Source: Caenorhabditis remanei (Eukaryota; Nematoda; Chromadorea; Rhabditida; Rhabditidae). Taken from it: 64,000 bases of DNA. Shown here one piece after another: positions 22,601 to 33,861 of this stretch. The DNA is taken from contig NC_071330.1 of the NCBI RefSeq assembly GCF_010183535.1, forward strand, positions 7,235,717 through 7,299,716, given 5' to 3'. Numbering within the stretch: position 1 is the first letter of the stretch; the number at the start of each line of letters is the position of its first letter. The notes beneath the pieces were generated by a model, which saw only the letters and a list, made by a program, of their open reading frames with translations, did not search any database and was not told where the DNA came from. Made by a program: the position numbers and the translations under genes.

Positions 22601-22708
22601 GTTGATGAGTTGAATGCTCGAATTGCACATCAACAAGCTTCATCATCGTCTTCTTCTTCTGCCCAATCCTCGTCAAGTTCGTCTTCTAAAAGAAGTAGAT
22701 GGGAATGA
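19618..22708 (+). CDS. DEAD-box RNA helicase, DDX42-type
   Basis: Exons are 19618-19696, 19745-19872, 19931-20006, 20061-20307, 20358-20537, 20585-20756, 20803-20979, 21023-21154, 21202-21301, 21350-21589, 21639-21818, 21867-22329, 22375-22459 and 22505-22708, giving about 820 residues. An acidic and lysine-rich N-terminus precedes the core. The Q motif is PTPIQ, motif I is AKTGSGKT (about 309), motif II is DEAD (about 421), motif III is SAT (about 452) and motif VI is [10 protein letters not shown] (about 596). [24 protein letters not shown] and [12 protein letters not shown] point to DDX42, an SF3b-associated spliceosome assembly factor. The C-terminus is Gly/Ser-rich and low in complexity. 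An acceptor (AGTTTTCAG) lies 7 bases before the ATG. Confidence 0.93.
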
Positions 22709-23035
22709 TCGAAATCATGATTACAAATTCTTGTTTATGAACTCTTTAACAGAGAATTTTTTATCTACTCTGTTTTTTTCCAGTTTTTGATCTCATAAAA
22801 ATTAACAATCTAAGTCTACTCATCTCTTTCGCAATAATCTAACAGCGTTTCTGTCGCTTCTCTCGTATATCTCTTCACGAAAATTTCACTCTATTCAATG
22901 AGAGAGTGGAGAATTTTCAAGAAAAGAAACAGTTGTTCTGTGTTTAGACGTCAAAGAAAACAACAGATGTGAAAAAAAAACAGTTATTGATTTCTTTTGA
23001 AATTTGATGTCAAATTGAATTTAACCAGTAAAACA

Positions 23036-25327
23036 ATGATGGAAAGGATACGAGAAACTGGTCGACGACTACATCGAGTTTATCGAGAAACTATAGAATG
23101 GCGGAATCCACTTACAGGCCTCTATCTGATGGCTGTGAACTCAGCTTTCTGGTGAGTTTTTGATGCTTCATATTCTGTTGATATTCGTTATTATAGGATC
23201 GGGGTGATATATTGTGATCCGAAAATCCAAGAAGCACTGTTGGCAACCGCTTCAGCTGGAGTATTTGCCTGGGACATTTTATTATCTTCTTCAAATAATT
23301 ATTCAATCTTCACACACATTCTAATGTGGCCTTTTCAGTCAATATTCCGGGTTCGATCTTGCTTCTCTATCTTGTTTATTTCCTTTGCTTTCAGACTTTG
23401 AGTGTTGGTGGTTCATTCTACAGTATACATCTACTCCGAGCTGAAGAAGTTAGGTTGGCATGCTATTCTGCATATGCAACATGTAGGTTGTTCATTTTAT
23501 CAACGAATCCAACTAAATGCATTTTCAGTGGCTTGTCTCCTCATAAATCCTGTTTGGGAGCATAACGAAGTGAATGCAAAAATAGCATCATCAGCGCAGA
23601 GAACAGCTAGTTGGTTTGGAAACTGGATACAGGTATTTCGTTTTTATTTGATGTGTCAGAAATGGAAATCATCGCTGTTCAGTATCTCATCATCACTCCA
23701 ATTGTGACAATCTATGAGTACACTAAATACATTGTTCTCTTCCGATGGGTTCCACGTAAGTACGAATACGATGCTCTTTCAATTTCTCAATTATTTTTTT
23801 TCAGCACTGATAGCATATGTGAAGCATTTTATCTTCAACTTCCGTGAGGCTTGTAGAGAACTTGTCTCTGGAATCAAAAATTGGTAATGTTCCAGATATG
23901 AAACAAAATTATAGGAACATTTCATTCCAGGATAAACGTAGCAATCATAGAAAGAACGAAACGAATTGCTGAACGTTTTCGTAGATTTTTACGGTATTGG
24001 TTCTGTGCAGAATGGTGGCCCTCTTTAAAAGAATGGCTGAAAGTGAATGTGAGTCAATTGACAAATGTTTCGAAATAAATTCATTGATAAAAAACAAATA
24101 AGACGGATTGCTCACTCATTATTTTCTCACAGAGAAACATATGAAAACGTTTTGTTATTTTATTTTCAAAATTAATGAAACGATGCGACACTAAACGATT
24201 ATTGGATCATCTCCTAGATTACTACTGTTTATGTAAAAAGTAATTTTTGTTTCAGGTCGGTGTTCCTCTTCGTTACTTGTTTGATCAATTGTGCTTCGTG
24301 TTCGTGTACATTTTCTGTGCTCACTGGTTTCCACCACTTTGGAGATTTATCATCAAACAACTCAAAGTTCTCGGCGCATTGGCATATAAGCACGTTTGGA
24401 TTCCTGCGAAAGGGTAAGTAATAATCAAGGCCTCACAAAAAATTATGACTGACAAGCCAATTCTTTTCAAAGTTTTCGAGCGTATGAAACACATTTTCCA
24501 CTAAAAAACTTGAAAAAGTTTGGGAGGCTGCTGTATCAGAAGGCTTACGGTATGCTCCAGTTTTAAGATTTCTTCTTTGTCAATTCGAACGGTTGCGCTG
24601 TTGGCTGCGAGACACTCTTCATAGAATAGCAATTTTCGTCAGAGATTCTTTCCTTTGGCCAATTTGTTGTCTCATGGTAGAAATCGGAAAGCAGTTTTCA
24701 ATTTTTATTTACCATTTGCTTCTTGAGGTAATTGCCGTCTTGTTAACTAACTCAGTAATTCAAATAATTTCAGCCGGTTGTGAACTATCTCTACGGTAGA
24801 TACAAAATCATTGAGACAAGTGCACTCATTTATATTCTTGGACCTGTCTGTGAAACTGTCATTGACCACATTCCAGAGAAAAATCCATTCTGTGGTGAGT
24901 GATGCAAGTAAAATGTTTTTGTTAAAGTATATGTTTTCAGAAGAGAGTGATGTCGAATTCGACGGTTTCCTACCTGAAGTGAATGACGAGACCGACTTGG
25001 ATGAAAACCAAGTTGACGATGATGAAGAAATTCAATCACGATTGTCTTCTTCGCCCATTCCTGGTAAGTAAAAAGATTTGCAAGCAAAGATTTGTATCAA
25101 GTTATTTCAGAAGAAGAATTTGAATTCGAGCGAGGTCTTCAGTTTTCCGCAGTAAATGGCTCTGAATCAAGTGATGAAGAGTTTGATCTGGATGCACCAA
25201 AGGTTAGTACTATATTTTAAGTTTTTGTAATATTCAGAAATATTTCCAGAAAACTGTTCGACGGAGACGTCGAGAACCAAAGAAATCTGAATTGACAGCA
25301 GATGATGACTACGAGTTACTAGAGTAA
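23036..25327 (+). CDS. Unrecognised multi-pass membrane protein with acidic tail (about 502 aa)
   Basis: Modelled exons are 23036-23151, 23197-23350, 23395-23482, 23529-23632, 23683-23755, 23805-23883, 23931-24048, 24256-24413, 24473-24517, 24568-24727, 24774-24894, 24941-25063, 25111-25202 and 25250-25327. Exons 2-3 and 9-10 are the least certain, because frame shifts there were resolved only by phase. Hydrophobic segments include GLYLMAVNSAFWIGVIY, YLIITPIVTIYEY, FDQLCFVFVYIFCAHWF and ETSALIYILGPVCE. The last 120 residues are acidic (EESDVEFDGFLPEVNDETDLDE) and end in a basic RRRRREPKK patch followed by DDDYELLE. I do not know the family. It starts 328 bases after the helicase stop with an acceptor TTTAACCAG, so operon membership is possible. 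Confidence 0.7.
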
Positions 25328-25879
25328 CCAAAAACTTTACCTGTCAATGTCACTCTCTCATCGGCCAAAACTCTACCCATCGGGTTTTTCTTTCTTAATA
25401 AGCTTTTATTAGTAGAAATATCATAATTAGTTTTTTTTACTTGCATAACTTGATATTAATAATGTATAAAGTTCCACAAAAATTATATTTCGTTCTCAAG
25501 AACAACCCAGACTATCACCTAGGTATCGAGGAAGTCATCAGCGCTTGTTATCTGAAGTGAAGGTCACTGTTTTCAAGTTTTAAGACAGTTTGCAGAATCC
25601 TATTGAACGGGGGGACTCTTGTCTCCAGCAAGTCTACTTTTTGCTCTTGTTTGACAATTTGAACAATAACAATGATGACATGATCAGGTAGTTCTAAGTA
25701 CTATAATCATGCTATTCGCGAGGATGAAAACAAATTTATTGAGGCGCGGGTTGGGAAGAGCGAACATAACGAAGAATAAACATTTCAAAAAAAAGAAGAG
25801 CGTTCCATTGATCGTGGCGTCTCGGTCTCATTCACTTCTCTTCTTGACGCTTCTTACAATACGAAGGGAGCTAGAAGTT

Positions 25880-26190
25880 TCTTTCAGATCAAAATCTTAT
25901 AGGATACGTCATAGGCATGACCTACGTACCGCGTAACATAGTTCAAGCTATGAGTTAGTCCCCCAATCAGATGGAAAAGCGGCGTACTATATTTCAGGAA
26001 GTTTTGATTGGAAGACACGTCATAGGCGTGACCTACGTGCATAAGCACCATGGTTCAAGCTATGAGTTAGCCAATCGAATAAAAGAGCGGCGCATGAGTA
26101 CTGTAGTTCGGAAAAGTTCTGATTGGAAAACACGTCATAGGCGTGACCTACGTACCCCGTACTATGATTCAAGCTATGAGTTAGTCTAGG
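25880..26190. repeat. Three-copy tandem repeat, unit 111-115 bp
   Basis: The block ACGTCATAGGCRTGACCTACGT begins at 25906, 26017 and 26132. Each time it is followed by a variable segment and then TTCAAGCTATGAGTTAG. Between copies lie AAGCGGCG and TTTTGATTGGAA-like segments. The copies have diverged by several substitutions. The unit has no persistent frame across all three copies. Confidence 0.85.
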
Positions 26191-26483
26191 AGAAAGAGTA
26201 AAAGTACTAGGGGACCGTGACGTGAAACTTGCCATTTCTTCTGGACTGTTCTCTCACCCTCTCCGTCGCCACTTCGTACTCCGAAATGGGCTTTGCCGGA
26301 CAGGCAGCGGGCTCGGGCTCAACCTAGTACCCTCATTTGGACTGCACTTCATCTGAAACCGGCATTCTTTGTATAGACGGCAGATCTTCAAAAGTCCGTG
26401 GAATCTCTTGGCTATTTCTGCAGGAACTCACCATTTAAACGCCATTTCCGCAGGAAGTTGAACATCCATTTCGAAAATTCATT

Positions 26484-26512
26484 GACCGACCGGGTTGACC
26501 GGGCCGGGCTGT
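26484..26512. repeat. Solitary GC-rich core of a dispersed element family
   Basis: GACCGACCGGGTTGACCGGGCCGGGCTG in AT-rich surroundings resembles the arms of the GC-rich foldbacks at 34556, 38691 and 51539. No inverted partner is visible nearby. It may be a decayed or partial copy. Confidence 0.5.
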
Positions 26513-26981
26513 TTGGAGAATTTGTTGAATTTTGGTTTGACTATGAGCATTTTCGGCTGCGGGACGTTTCGAAAACAGACATTTCATAACCAGACGTTTC
26601 GAAACCGAAACATTTGACAACGTTGACATTACGAAACCAAGCATAAAAAAATTTACAGAAAAATGAGTCATTTTCTGTTCAATTTTACGTGGATCCTCAA
26701 GACTTCGGGATATTTCGAAATCTTAAGAATATTCGATGAATTCTAGAATATAATTTTTCATTAAAAAAATTTCCAGCTAAAAGCTTCTGCATTTCCAGAC
26801 TAAAAATCACCTATACAGACAACCCCTACTTTTTTTTAATATCTGAGGGTGATATGAATTTTTAAGTAATATTTAAGACTCTGAAGATCGAAAAAGTTTA
26901 TCTACAAAATAAAATAAAGGGGTTATTCGAAATTTCAGTGGTAAAACGGTCGAGAAGCAATAAATAAATAAAATAATAGAT

Positions 26982-28900
26982 TCACTCTGGCTTAACACCT
27001 CCGCGCATTGTGACGAGCTCTTCAGCTGAAGTTGGGTGAATGGCAACAGTTTGATCGAATTGCTTCTTTGTGGCTCCCATCGTAACAGCAACCGCGAATC
27101 CTTGGAGCATCTCATCCGATCCTACTCCGAAGACGTGAACTCCGACCACTCTTTCGTCTTTTCCGACACAGACAAGCTTCATAGCAGCCTTCTCCTTGTG
27201 TTTAGTAACAGCAAACAATATGGGATTGAAACGAGACTTGTACAGTGTCACCTCGTCTTTACCATACCTAGCAACGGCTTCCTCTAAAACATAATTGTAG
27301 GTAAAACTTTTCAAATTAAGCAGGAAGGTGTGAAACTTTTCTATAACATTCTCATTGCTTACCTTCTGTGAGTCCGACAGTTCCGATGAGAGGATGGCTG
27401 AACACTACAGTCGCGATGTTTTCATAGGTCAACTTGTTCTCGGTTTCCCCATTGAAAAGCCGATGAGAAAGGCGACGACCAGCAGCAATAGCAACTGGTG
27501 TCAACAGGAATTTTCCTGTGTCATCCCCTACCGACAAGATTCCAGGAGCAGTCGTATTCTGATACTCATCGACAATGATATTACCGCCGGCGTCGGTCTT
27601 CACACCAACACGCTCCAGATTAAGTTCTTTGGTAAGTGGGTCTCTTCCAATAGCCCAGATTAAGGTTTGAACTTTCTCGATGACTCCAGTTGTTGTCTTA
27701 ACGGTCAGAAGACCGTCCTCTCCTTTGATAACCTCAGTGACTTGAGTCTTCTTGTGCAAATGAAGTGGGTTGGTCTCTTCGTCCATATCGGCTGTCAGTT
27801 CATCGCTCAACATTTTGTCGAATGTCCGGAGAACCTTAAAGAAAGATTGATAGCCAGCTTGAACAAAAATGTTGAAAAACCTTTTCATATCTGATAAGAA
27901 GGTGGGTATCTGAACCGAGGTTTGCAAGAACTCCAGCAATTTCGACGGCAATATACCCTGCTCCAACAACAACAGTTCGGCTAGGCAAATCTTCTAATTC
28001 AAAGAAACCATCCGAGTCGATTCCATACTCAGCACCCTTGATGTTTGGAATAGTTGGTTTTCCACCAACAGCAATTAAAGTGTTCTTTCCTCGATATTTA
28101 GCACCGTTGACTTCGACAGTTCCGTCTTCGGCGAATGAAGCACGACCACGAATCAGTTCGACTGATGATCCTTTCAGTCCGCTTTCGTAGAGTCCATTGA
28201 GTCGCTTGATATACTCATCTCGAGACTTTTTGATTACTTTCCAGTCAAACTTGTTCAAAGTGACGTCAAACCCATAATCAGCATGATCACGAATGAATTC
28301 AGCGTGCAAGGAGCAGTTGTACATCACCTTCTTGGGAACACATCCAACGTTGACACATGTTCCTCCGAGACGTCCAGATTCGATAAGTCCGACAGAAACA
28401 CCGAATTCTCTGGCTCGACGGGCTGAGGCAATACCTCCTGAGCCTCCTCCAATAACCAAATAATCGAACTCCTTGACGCCGGACATTATCGACCTAAAAA
28501 AGTATATAAATTGTATGAGTAAAAAAGTGGACTGATGAGAGGAATATCAAAAGAGAGGCGGATAACAATGAGATTTTTGATAGACTTGCTTTAAATACTT
28601 TAACAATCTTCGTATTAAACAGAAGTTTCTAGTAGCTGACGACAGCAACAATACTTTGAAAAGGTTGAAATATATACGTAGATGTTTTGTTTGATGCTTT
28701 TAATAAGTTGTCAATGTGTCTGACGCAAGAATGATGACAAATTGCAGCGATGACAAAAGACTACATTGAACAGAAACATGTGACCGCCCATCTTCCGAAA
28801 TTCGAGAGGTTTAGGGAAATTCGATTCCCCAGAACTAAATAAACGAAAAGTTAGAGTTTTAATACCTAGAATGGCTCCAGAACCGTTGAAATAAGAGCAT
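26982..28900 (-). CDS. gsr-1: Glutathione reductase GSR-1, mitochondrial and cytosolic forms
   Basis: The core exons are 28493-27881, 27834-27363 and 27283-26982. From the ATG at 28486 they give the 459-residue cytosolic form. An upstream exon, 28900-28866, encodes [11 protein letters not shown] and joins in phase (S-R-S-I-M-S-G-V) to give 473 residues with a presequence. The enzyme reduces GSSG with NADPH. It has the FAD-binding GGGSGG (13-18 in the short form), the redox pair C44/C49 in GTCVNVGC, an NADPH fold [11 protein letters not shown] and the catalytic HPTSAEE near residue 442. An acceptor (ACTTTTTTAG) sits 7 bases before the internal ATG and can serve for trans-splicing of the short mRNA. 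Confidence 0.96.
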
Positions 28901-29101
28901 CCAGAATTCTGAAAAATATTACACGAATTGAAGCGAAAAAACTTGAAATAAGTTTTCGCGCTCGATTTTGCGAAAACTCTGCGCCACAGTTGCAAGCAAA
29001 ACTCCGCCCATTTTCCGCGAACATTTACTTTTTGAACTTTTGAAGCCACAAAAATCAGTGATTAAATACGCAAAAGTCTTCAAATCGCGATATTTTATAA
29101 A
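28901..29101. promoter_or_regulatory. Divergent promoter between gsr-1 and the MADF gene
   Basis: There are only 200 bases between the outer gsr-1 start and the MADF-gene ATG. A minus-strand acceptor (AATATTTTTCAG) lies just upstream of the MLLFQRF exon at about 28911. This implies a non-coding 5' exon or outron within the gap. The region includes CG-containing blocks (TTTTCGCGCTCGATTTTGCG). Confidence 0.55.
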
Positions 29102-30622
29102 ATGAATGGTAATATTTTTTCTTTAATTGCCACAAAAACCAATATTTCAGACAATTCTATATCCATAACTAGAAGTGGTCGAACAGTGAAACGCAAGATT
29201 TCCAGCGATTATCAGATGCAAGGAGACGAATTGGAGAACAGCTCTGATGAAGAATCAAAAAAAGTATGAGACCCTGGGAGACCGGTCTACAAACAAAACA
29301 ATCCGCACCGCGCGGTATTCGGGAACATTCCAAAAAAACGCAGAAAGGGAGTGGAGAGAGTAGAGAAGTTAGATTGTTTGATGCAATTATAAGAAAGAAA
29401 GTGTGTTCCACATTTTTCGTTCTTTCTTTCGACATATTGCTGGGTTGGTTGAAAATTCTAATAGGAAATTGTCGTATCCAAATTGATTTGAAAACAACAA
29501 AATTACTGATTTTTCTCATTCAGATAAGTCTAAAAAATAAAAACAGCGCTCGCCGTTATCGAAAAATCAGCACAAGCAATGAGAGCAAAAGAAAAAAGAA
29601 ACTTGCCGTTATTCCAGTGAGTTATATTTGAAGGTAACTATTTCATGCAATAACTATTTTCAGACATCATACGAAGAATTGAAAAAGAAAACGGATGCTG
29701 GCGTTATCCCAGAAACAATATACTATCGTGCATCAAGTAATTCTATGTATATTCCGTCTATCACTGCTGATATGATACAGGATGATGGAAAGTGAGAAAA
29801 CATGGTTTTTTAATGGGCTACTTGAGAAGTTTACAGAAATTTGACTGTTGAAACGTCTTCTGATGAATACTTCAAGTATGCGAGAGCTCGTCAAACAACG
29901 AAAAGTGATCACGCGGAGCCAGAAAAAGTTTTCCAGATCATTGAAGCCGTTCGGAAGAGACCAGGTTTAGTATCGTTTCAATTTCTAATAATCTTTTTCA
30001 TTCCAGTTATCTGGGACCAACGTCTCATCTGCCATCAGAATATTAATCTGATTAGACGTGCGTGGCAAGACCTAGACACTGAAATTGGCATTGACGAAGA
30101 ATATCCACTGGCAAGACGCAAGCAAATCTGGAAAAGTAAAAAAGATTATTATTCATACGCTTATAACTCCGAGACACTTGGCAAATGGACATATACAAGG
30201 TTTATTAACTGACATATAATGAAACGTTAATTGGATTTACAGCGCTATGGAGTTCTACCAACCGATGGTCAATTTTCGTACGACAGTGTGTCTTCGACCA
30301 ACAATTTTGGTGAAAACAGGAGAATCTCCATCTATGAATTTGTTCGACAAAGTTGTTTTAGCTGATAAAAACATTCAGTGTACTGCATCCGATAAATTAA
30401 ATGTTTTGACGTAAGTTAGGAAGTGAGATACAATTGCTTTCATGCAATATGAATCTTGTCAGGTTTATCCTGAAATCTCTGCATGACACCGGAATGGCTG
30501 ATGTTGGTATGATGGAAAGCCACGGAAAAAGAATTTTGGAAATTTTCGAGACCAATCTGGATGAGGCAATGATCAACGCGACCTTTGATAATTCACATGA
30601 TGAATATTATAACCTAGTTTGA
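29102..30622 (+). CDS. MADF-domain protein (329 aa)
   Basis: Exons are 29102-29108, 29151-29263, 29524-29616, 29664-29791, 29837-29964, 30007-30199, 30243-30410 and 30463-30622. The first coding exon is only 7 bases. The N-terminus has basic stretches (SNESKRKKKLAVIP). A MADF domain (Myb/SANT-like, DNA-binding) spans about residues 145-230: FQIIEAVRKRPVIWD, INLIRRAWQDLDTEIGIDEEYPLARRKQIWKSKKDYYSYAY. Such proteins are usually transcription cofactors. The gene is divergent from gsr-1 and converges on unc-93. The C-terminal 100 residues are not recognised. Confidence 0.85.
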
Positions 30623-30734
30623 AGCACGTTTTATAATTTGTTTTAGTTTTACAATTATCTAGTTTTATTTTTTCCTTGTACAATTTGTGAGATAATTTGT
30701 AGATTTTTATGCATTCCATTGTACTGAACACTGT

Positions 30735-30740
30735 TTTATT
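30735..30740 (-). terminator. Poly(A) signal of unc-93
   Basis: TTTATT on the plus strand reads AATAAA on the minus strand, 32 bases beyond the unc-93 stop at 30772. Confidence 0.6.
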
Positions 30741-30771
30741 CATAGGGGTTTCTTTTGGCTTCTATGTAAAA

Positions 30772-33700
30772 TTAGGTATTGCTGCGCCTGTCCTCGTGGA
30801 GATTTTTCTCTGAGCATTCATGTTGCTTGAGCGACTTCCAGTATGCCTGAAATGAAAGAATTCTTGATTTTTCTAGTTGAAATTTAAACATTATAGAAAC
30901 ACTAAACCTGAACATACAATGTTCTCAAGTTACACCAACTTTCCAAAAGTTGTCGACTTTACATTATTAAATTTAACTACAGCGTGAAAGGAGAACTCAC
31001 AACAATGTGGTCGAAGTTTTCAATTGCCACAAAACCGCACATTCCAATTAGTAGAACGAAAAATGTAATTAATAGATACACTTCTACTGTGACATGTCTG
31101 AAAGCTTTGGATTTATTGTATATGAAGCCTTCAAAAGAGATAGAGGACAATACCTAATCAAAGCAAACCCAATAGCAATTCCGAGTGATTCCCAAAAACG
31201 ATATTTGGTGAATGCAAACTGCAAAGATTGTCTTCCCACCAAAGCAACCCAGAATCCTAGAATTCAGTATTTTGCGAGATTCAAAGTCTATGAAACATAC
31301 CATTAATCTGAGTGTTCCATACTCCATCCGCCATTCCCCACATTGCTGCAACAACGTAGAAAATCTGAGTGTCGGCAGCATTTAATGGCCACACCTGAGA
31401 TTCGGATGTTTGTTTTTAGATTTAAGATGAGTTCAATACAAACCATTAACGTAACAATCATCAAAAGATTAACAACGGCTCCAAAAACAAAAAGAGGCAT
31501 TCGTCCGAATAGCTTGATGAGTGGACCGAATACTAATGAACATATGGCATCTGATATTCCGAAGCACGCCATCACAAATCCAATCTGCCAAATTCCAAGA
31601 CCACATCCCACGAATGCCTGAAACAAATATTTTCTGAATGAACTCCTTTGAATCCACTCACTTTTGTATAAACACCAACTAGAAAAGCTTGTTCTAATCC
31701 ATTGAATATAGTCAGTGGAACAAGTAACATGAACTTTATATTAATGAGATGTTTTAACATTAATTTAATTATTTCCGAATTGAACCTTTGAGCACTTTTT
31801 CTGAAACTTTTCTATATTTTAAAAATTGAGAGATGAATCAACCAACCTATTCCTTGTATCTTTGGCTAGAGCATTCAAAAACATGCTCATAATCATTCCA
31901 CTGATTATAACACAAGCGAGATAAGCGAGGCAAACTGAAAGATAATAATTTTAAACTATTCAATTGGAATAATGGTAAATTACCAGCAACGTAAACTTTT
32001 TGTGGTGGTCGAGCAAGATTACTTTCAGCCAATTCGGATAATAATGATAGATTTTTTGGAAATTGATAACCACAGCTGAAAAATCCTTATTCTGCAGTGA
32101 TGCATTCACAGATGTGATACCTATCATAAATAGAATCTTCTGGACCTCGTAGTGTTCCAGAATACGAAAGAGTGAATATATATGAAGACACCACATTCCC
32201 AACCACTTGACCACAATGAACAATCATGAAAAAATATCCGAAAAATCTGGAAAAGAGGTTAAGTCTCCACGACTCCATTTTCAGTTACCTGACAATTACA
32301 GTTGTTTGACTTTCAAAGTTCAAACTAGCGTATCGTATTCCCATTTCTGTAATATACGTACATTTGGCTCCCCATATACAAGAAGCTGCAATTCCACAGA
32401 ATATTGAAGCTGGAATCATTGATGAATAACTGAAAGTATCTCCTTGAAATACAGAAACATTTGTTTCTTTACGTTGGCCGTAGATTGATGATAATGTAGA
32501 GAAAGTATACAAAAATGGCAACTAGAAATGTGAGCTTGCACCCGAGACGATTGATCATAAATGAAGGAACAAAAAGTGATGATATGGCTAGTGATAAATA
32601 TAATGCTCTGGAAAAAAAGTATTGCTTTTCAAATGAATTTGTATAATCGTTAACATACACTAAACTATCCGAACCGAGATCTCCATTGACAGACGTTTGA
32701 AGATTTTGTAATCCATTGAATGCAGTGAAAAGAAACAGAAAGGCTACTGATAGGATCCAGAGGTTTGACTGAATTTTGATTAATCAAATACTTGTTTGAA
32801 AGAATTCTCACCATAATTTTCCGTTTTATTTTGTTCGCTCTTTCTTTTTCAGCTCCACTTAACATTTCTCTCTTCTTCTTTCTTACTAATTTGGCTAGAA
32901 AATCATGTCTGAAATACTCTAAATTCACATAATTCATAGAAAATCCACGAACCCATAAATGTAAGACAGATCTTCATTATCATCACCATCTACAGAATGC
33001 ATCAGCGTCTGCATCGTAACTAATTTATTTCTAGGAAGTCGTCGTCTCGATCCGTGAATTGGACAGAAGTGATCATATTCTGGGACTCGTCCAGTTTCTG
33101 TTGGCAGTTCGAAATGATCGTCTTGTTCAAAAGACGTTCCACGGAATAGATATGAACTGAAAGAAGAATACTTTGAAACCAAATGAGACCACTGAATTCT
33201 ACCATTTTTCATTAACTTCTGCCTTCTGTTGCTCTCTTCCCATATCTCGAAAAGAGAACACTTTCGGTTCTTCGAAAAACTCTTTTGGTCTGAAATCATT
33301 CTTTCTTTATTTCTTTCATCTGAACAGCGTACCTGATACATATTGCATCCAGCGGAATATCCGGAATATCTATATTTCTGAATAGTAAAACACTGTCATC
33401 TCTCTTCTTCGGAATTGCTCCAAACTTCTGAATTTAAATCCTTATTATGTCATTATTCGAATCAAGAAAAACCTGCAGAATGTGAATAGAAGTTTTTCGA
33501 ATATTTTCGAGTGCCGGAGACTTGCTTCTTTGCTTTTTATGTCGTCTCGCTTCTTCTTCTAACTGCTCTTTTCCGAGTCCAAGTGCTTCGAGTTCAGCTA
33601 CATTTTCAACTCCAACCAATAACTGAAAAAAACTTGAGTTTGAAGATGTGGAAAGCCCGTTTTCACATATTTCAATCAAATCAGTCGTTCATGAAATTTC

Positions 33701-33861
33701 TGAGTTTCATACAAGACTCTTTTCAGAAATGTTAGTTCGCACATTTGTATATTTGAAACAATTCTTACTTCAGAATCCACTCGGCTGGCTCTAGACGGTG
33801 ATCTACTTTTCTTTCTCTGTTGTTGTTCTCCAACTAGATCCCACGTGTTTGAATCACCCAT
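30772..33861 (-). CDS. unc-93: UNC-93, multi-pass regulator of a two-pore K+ channel complex
   Basis: There are eighteen exons: 33861-33769, 33622-33473, 33427-33333, 33289-33203, 33156-32953, 32908-32812, 32768-32659, 32607-32473, 32429-32289, 32246-32121, 32075-31984, 31934-31847, 31800-31662, 31617-31444, 31394-31301, 31256-31154, 31097-31001 and 30846-30772, giving about 699 residues. A charged cytosolic N-terminus of about 240 residues precedes SNLWILSVAFLFLFTAFNGLQNLQTSVNGDLG, the family's first membrane segment. About eleven further segments follow (for example WPLNAADTQIFYVVAAMWGMADGVWNTQING). UNC-93 works with SUP-9 and SUP-10 in muscle (family knowledge). The distant homologue UNC93B1 is a Toll-receptor chaperone. 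Confidence 0.95.

Larger units (their letters stand above)
25328..26981. other. Intergenic region between two converging genes, repeat-containing
   Basis: This 1.65 kb separates two 3' ends. It contains the three-copy tandem repeat at 25880-26190 and a solitary GC-rich core at 26484-26512. It also has AACCAGACGTTTCGAAACC-type short repeats near 26565-26640. No coding frame is supported. Confidence 0.5.

Noticed and set aside
22709..23035. Firm operon call for the helicase and the membrane-protein gene
   Set aside because: The gap is 327 bases and lacks a clear AATAAA at the usual distance from the acceptor, so it was kept only as a possibility.
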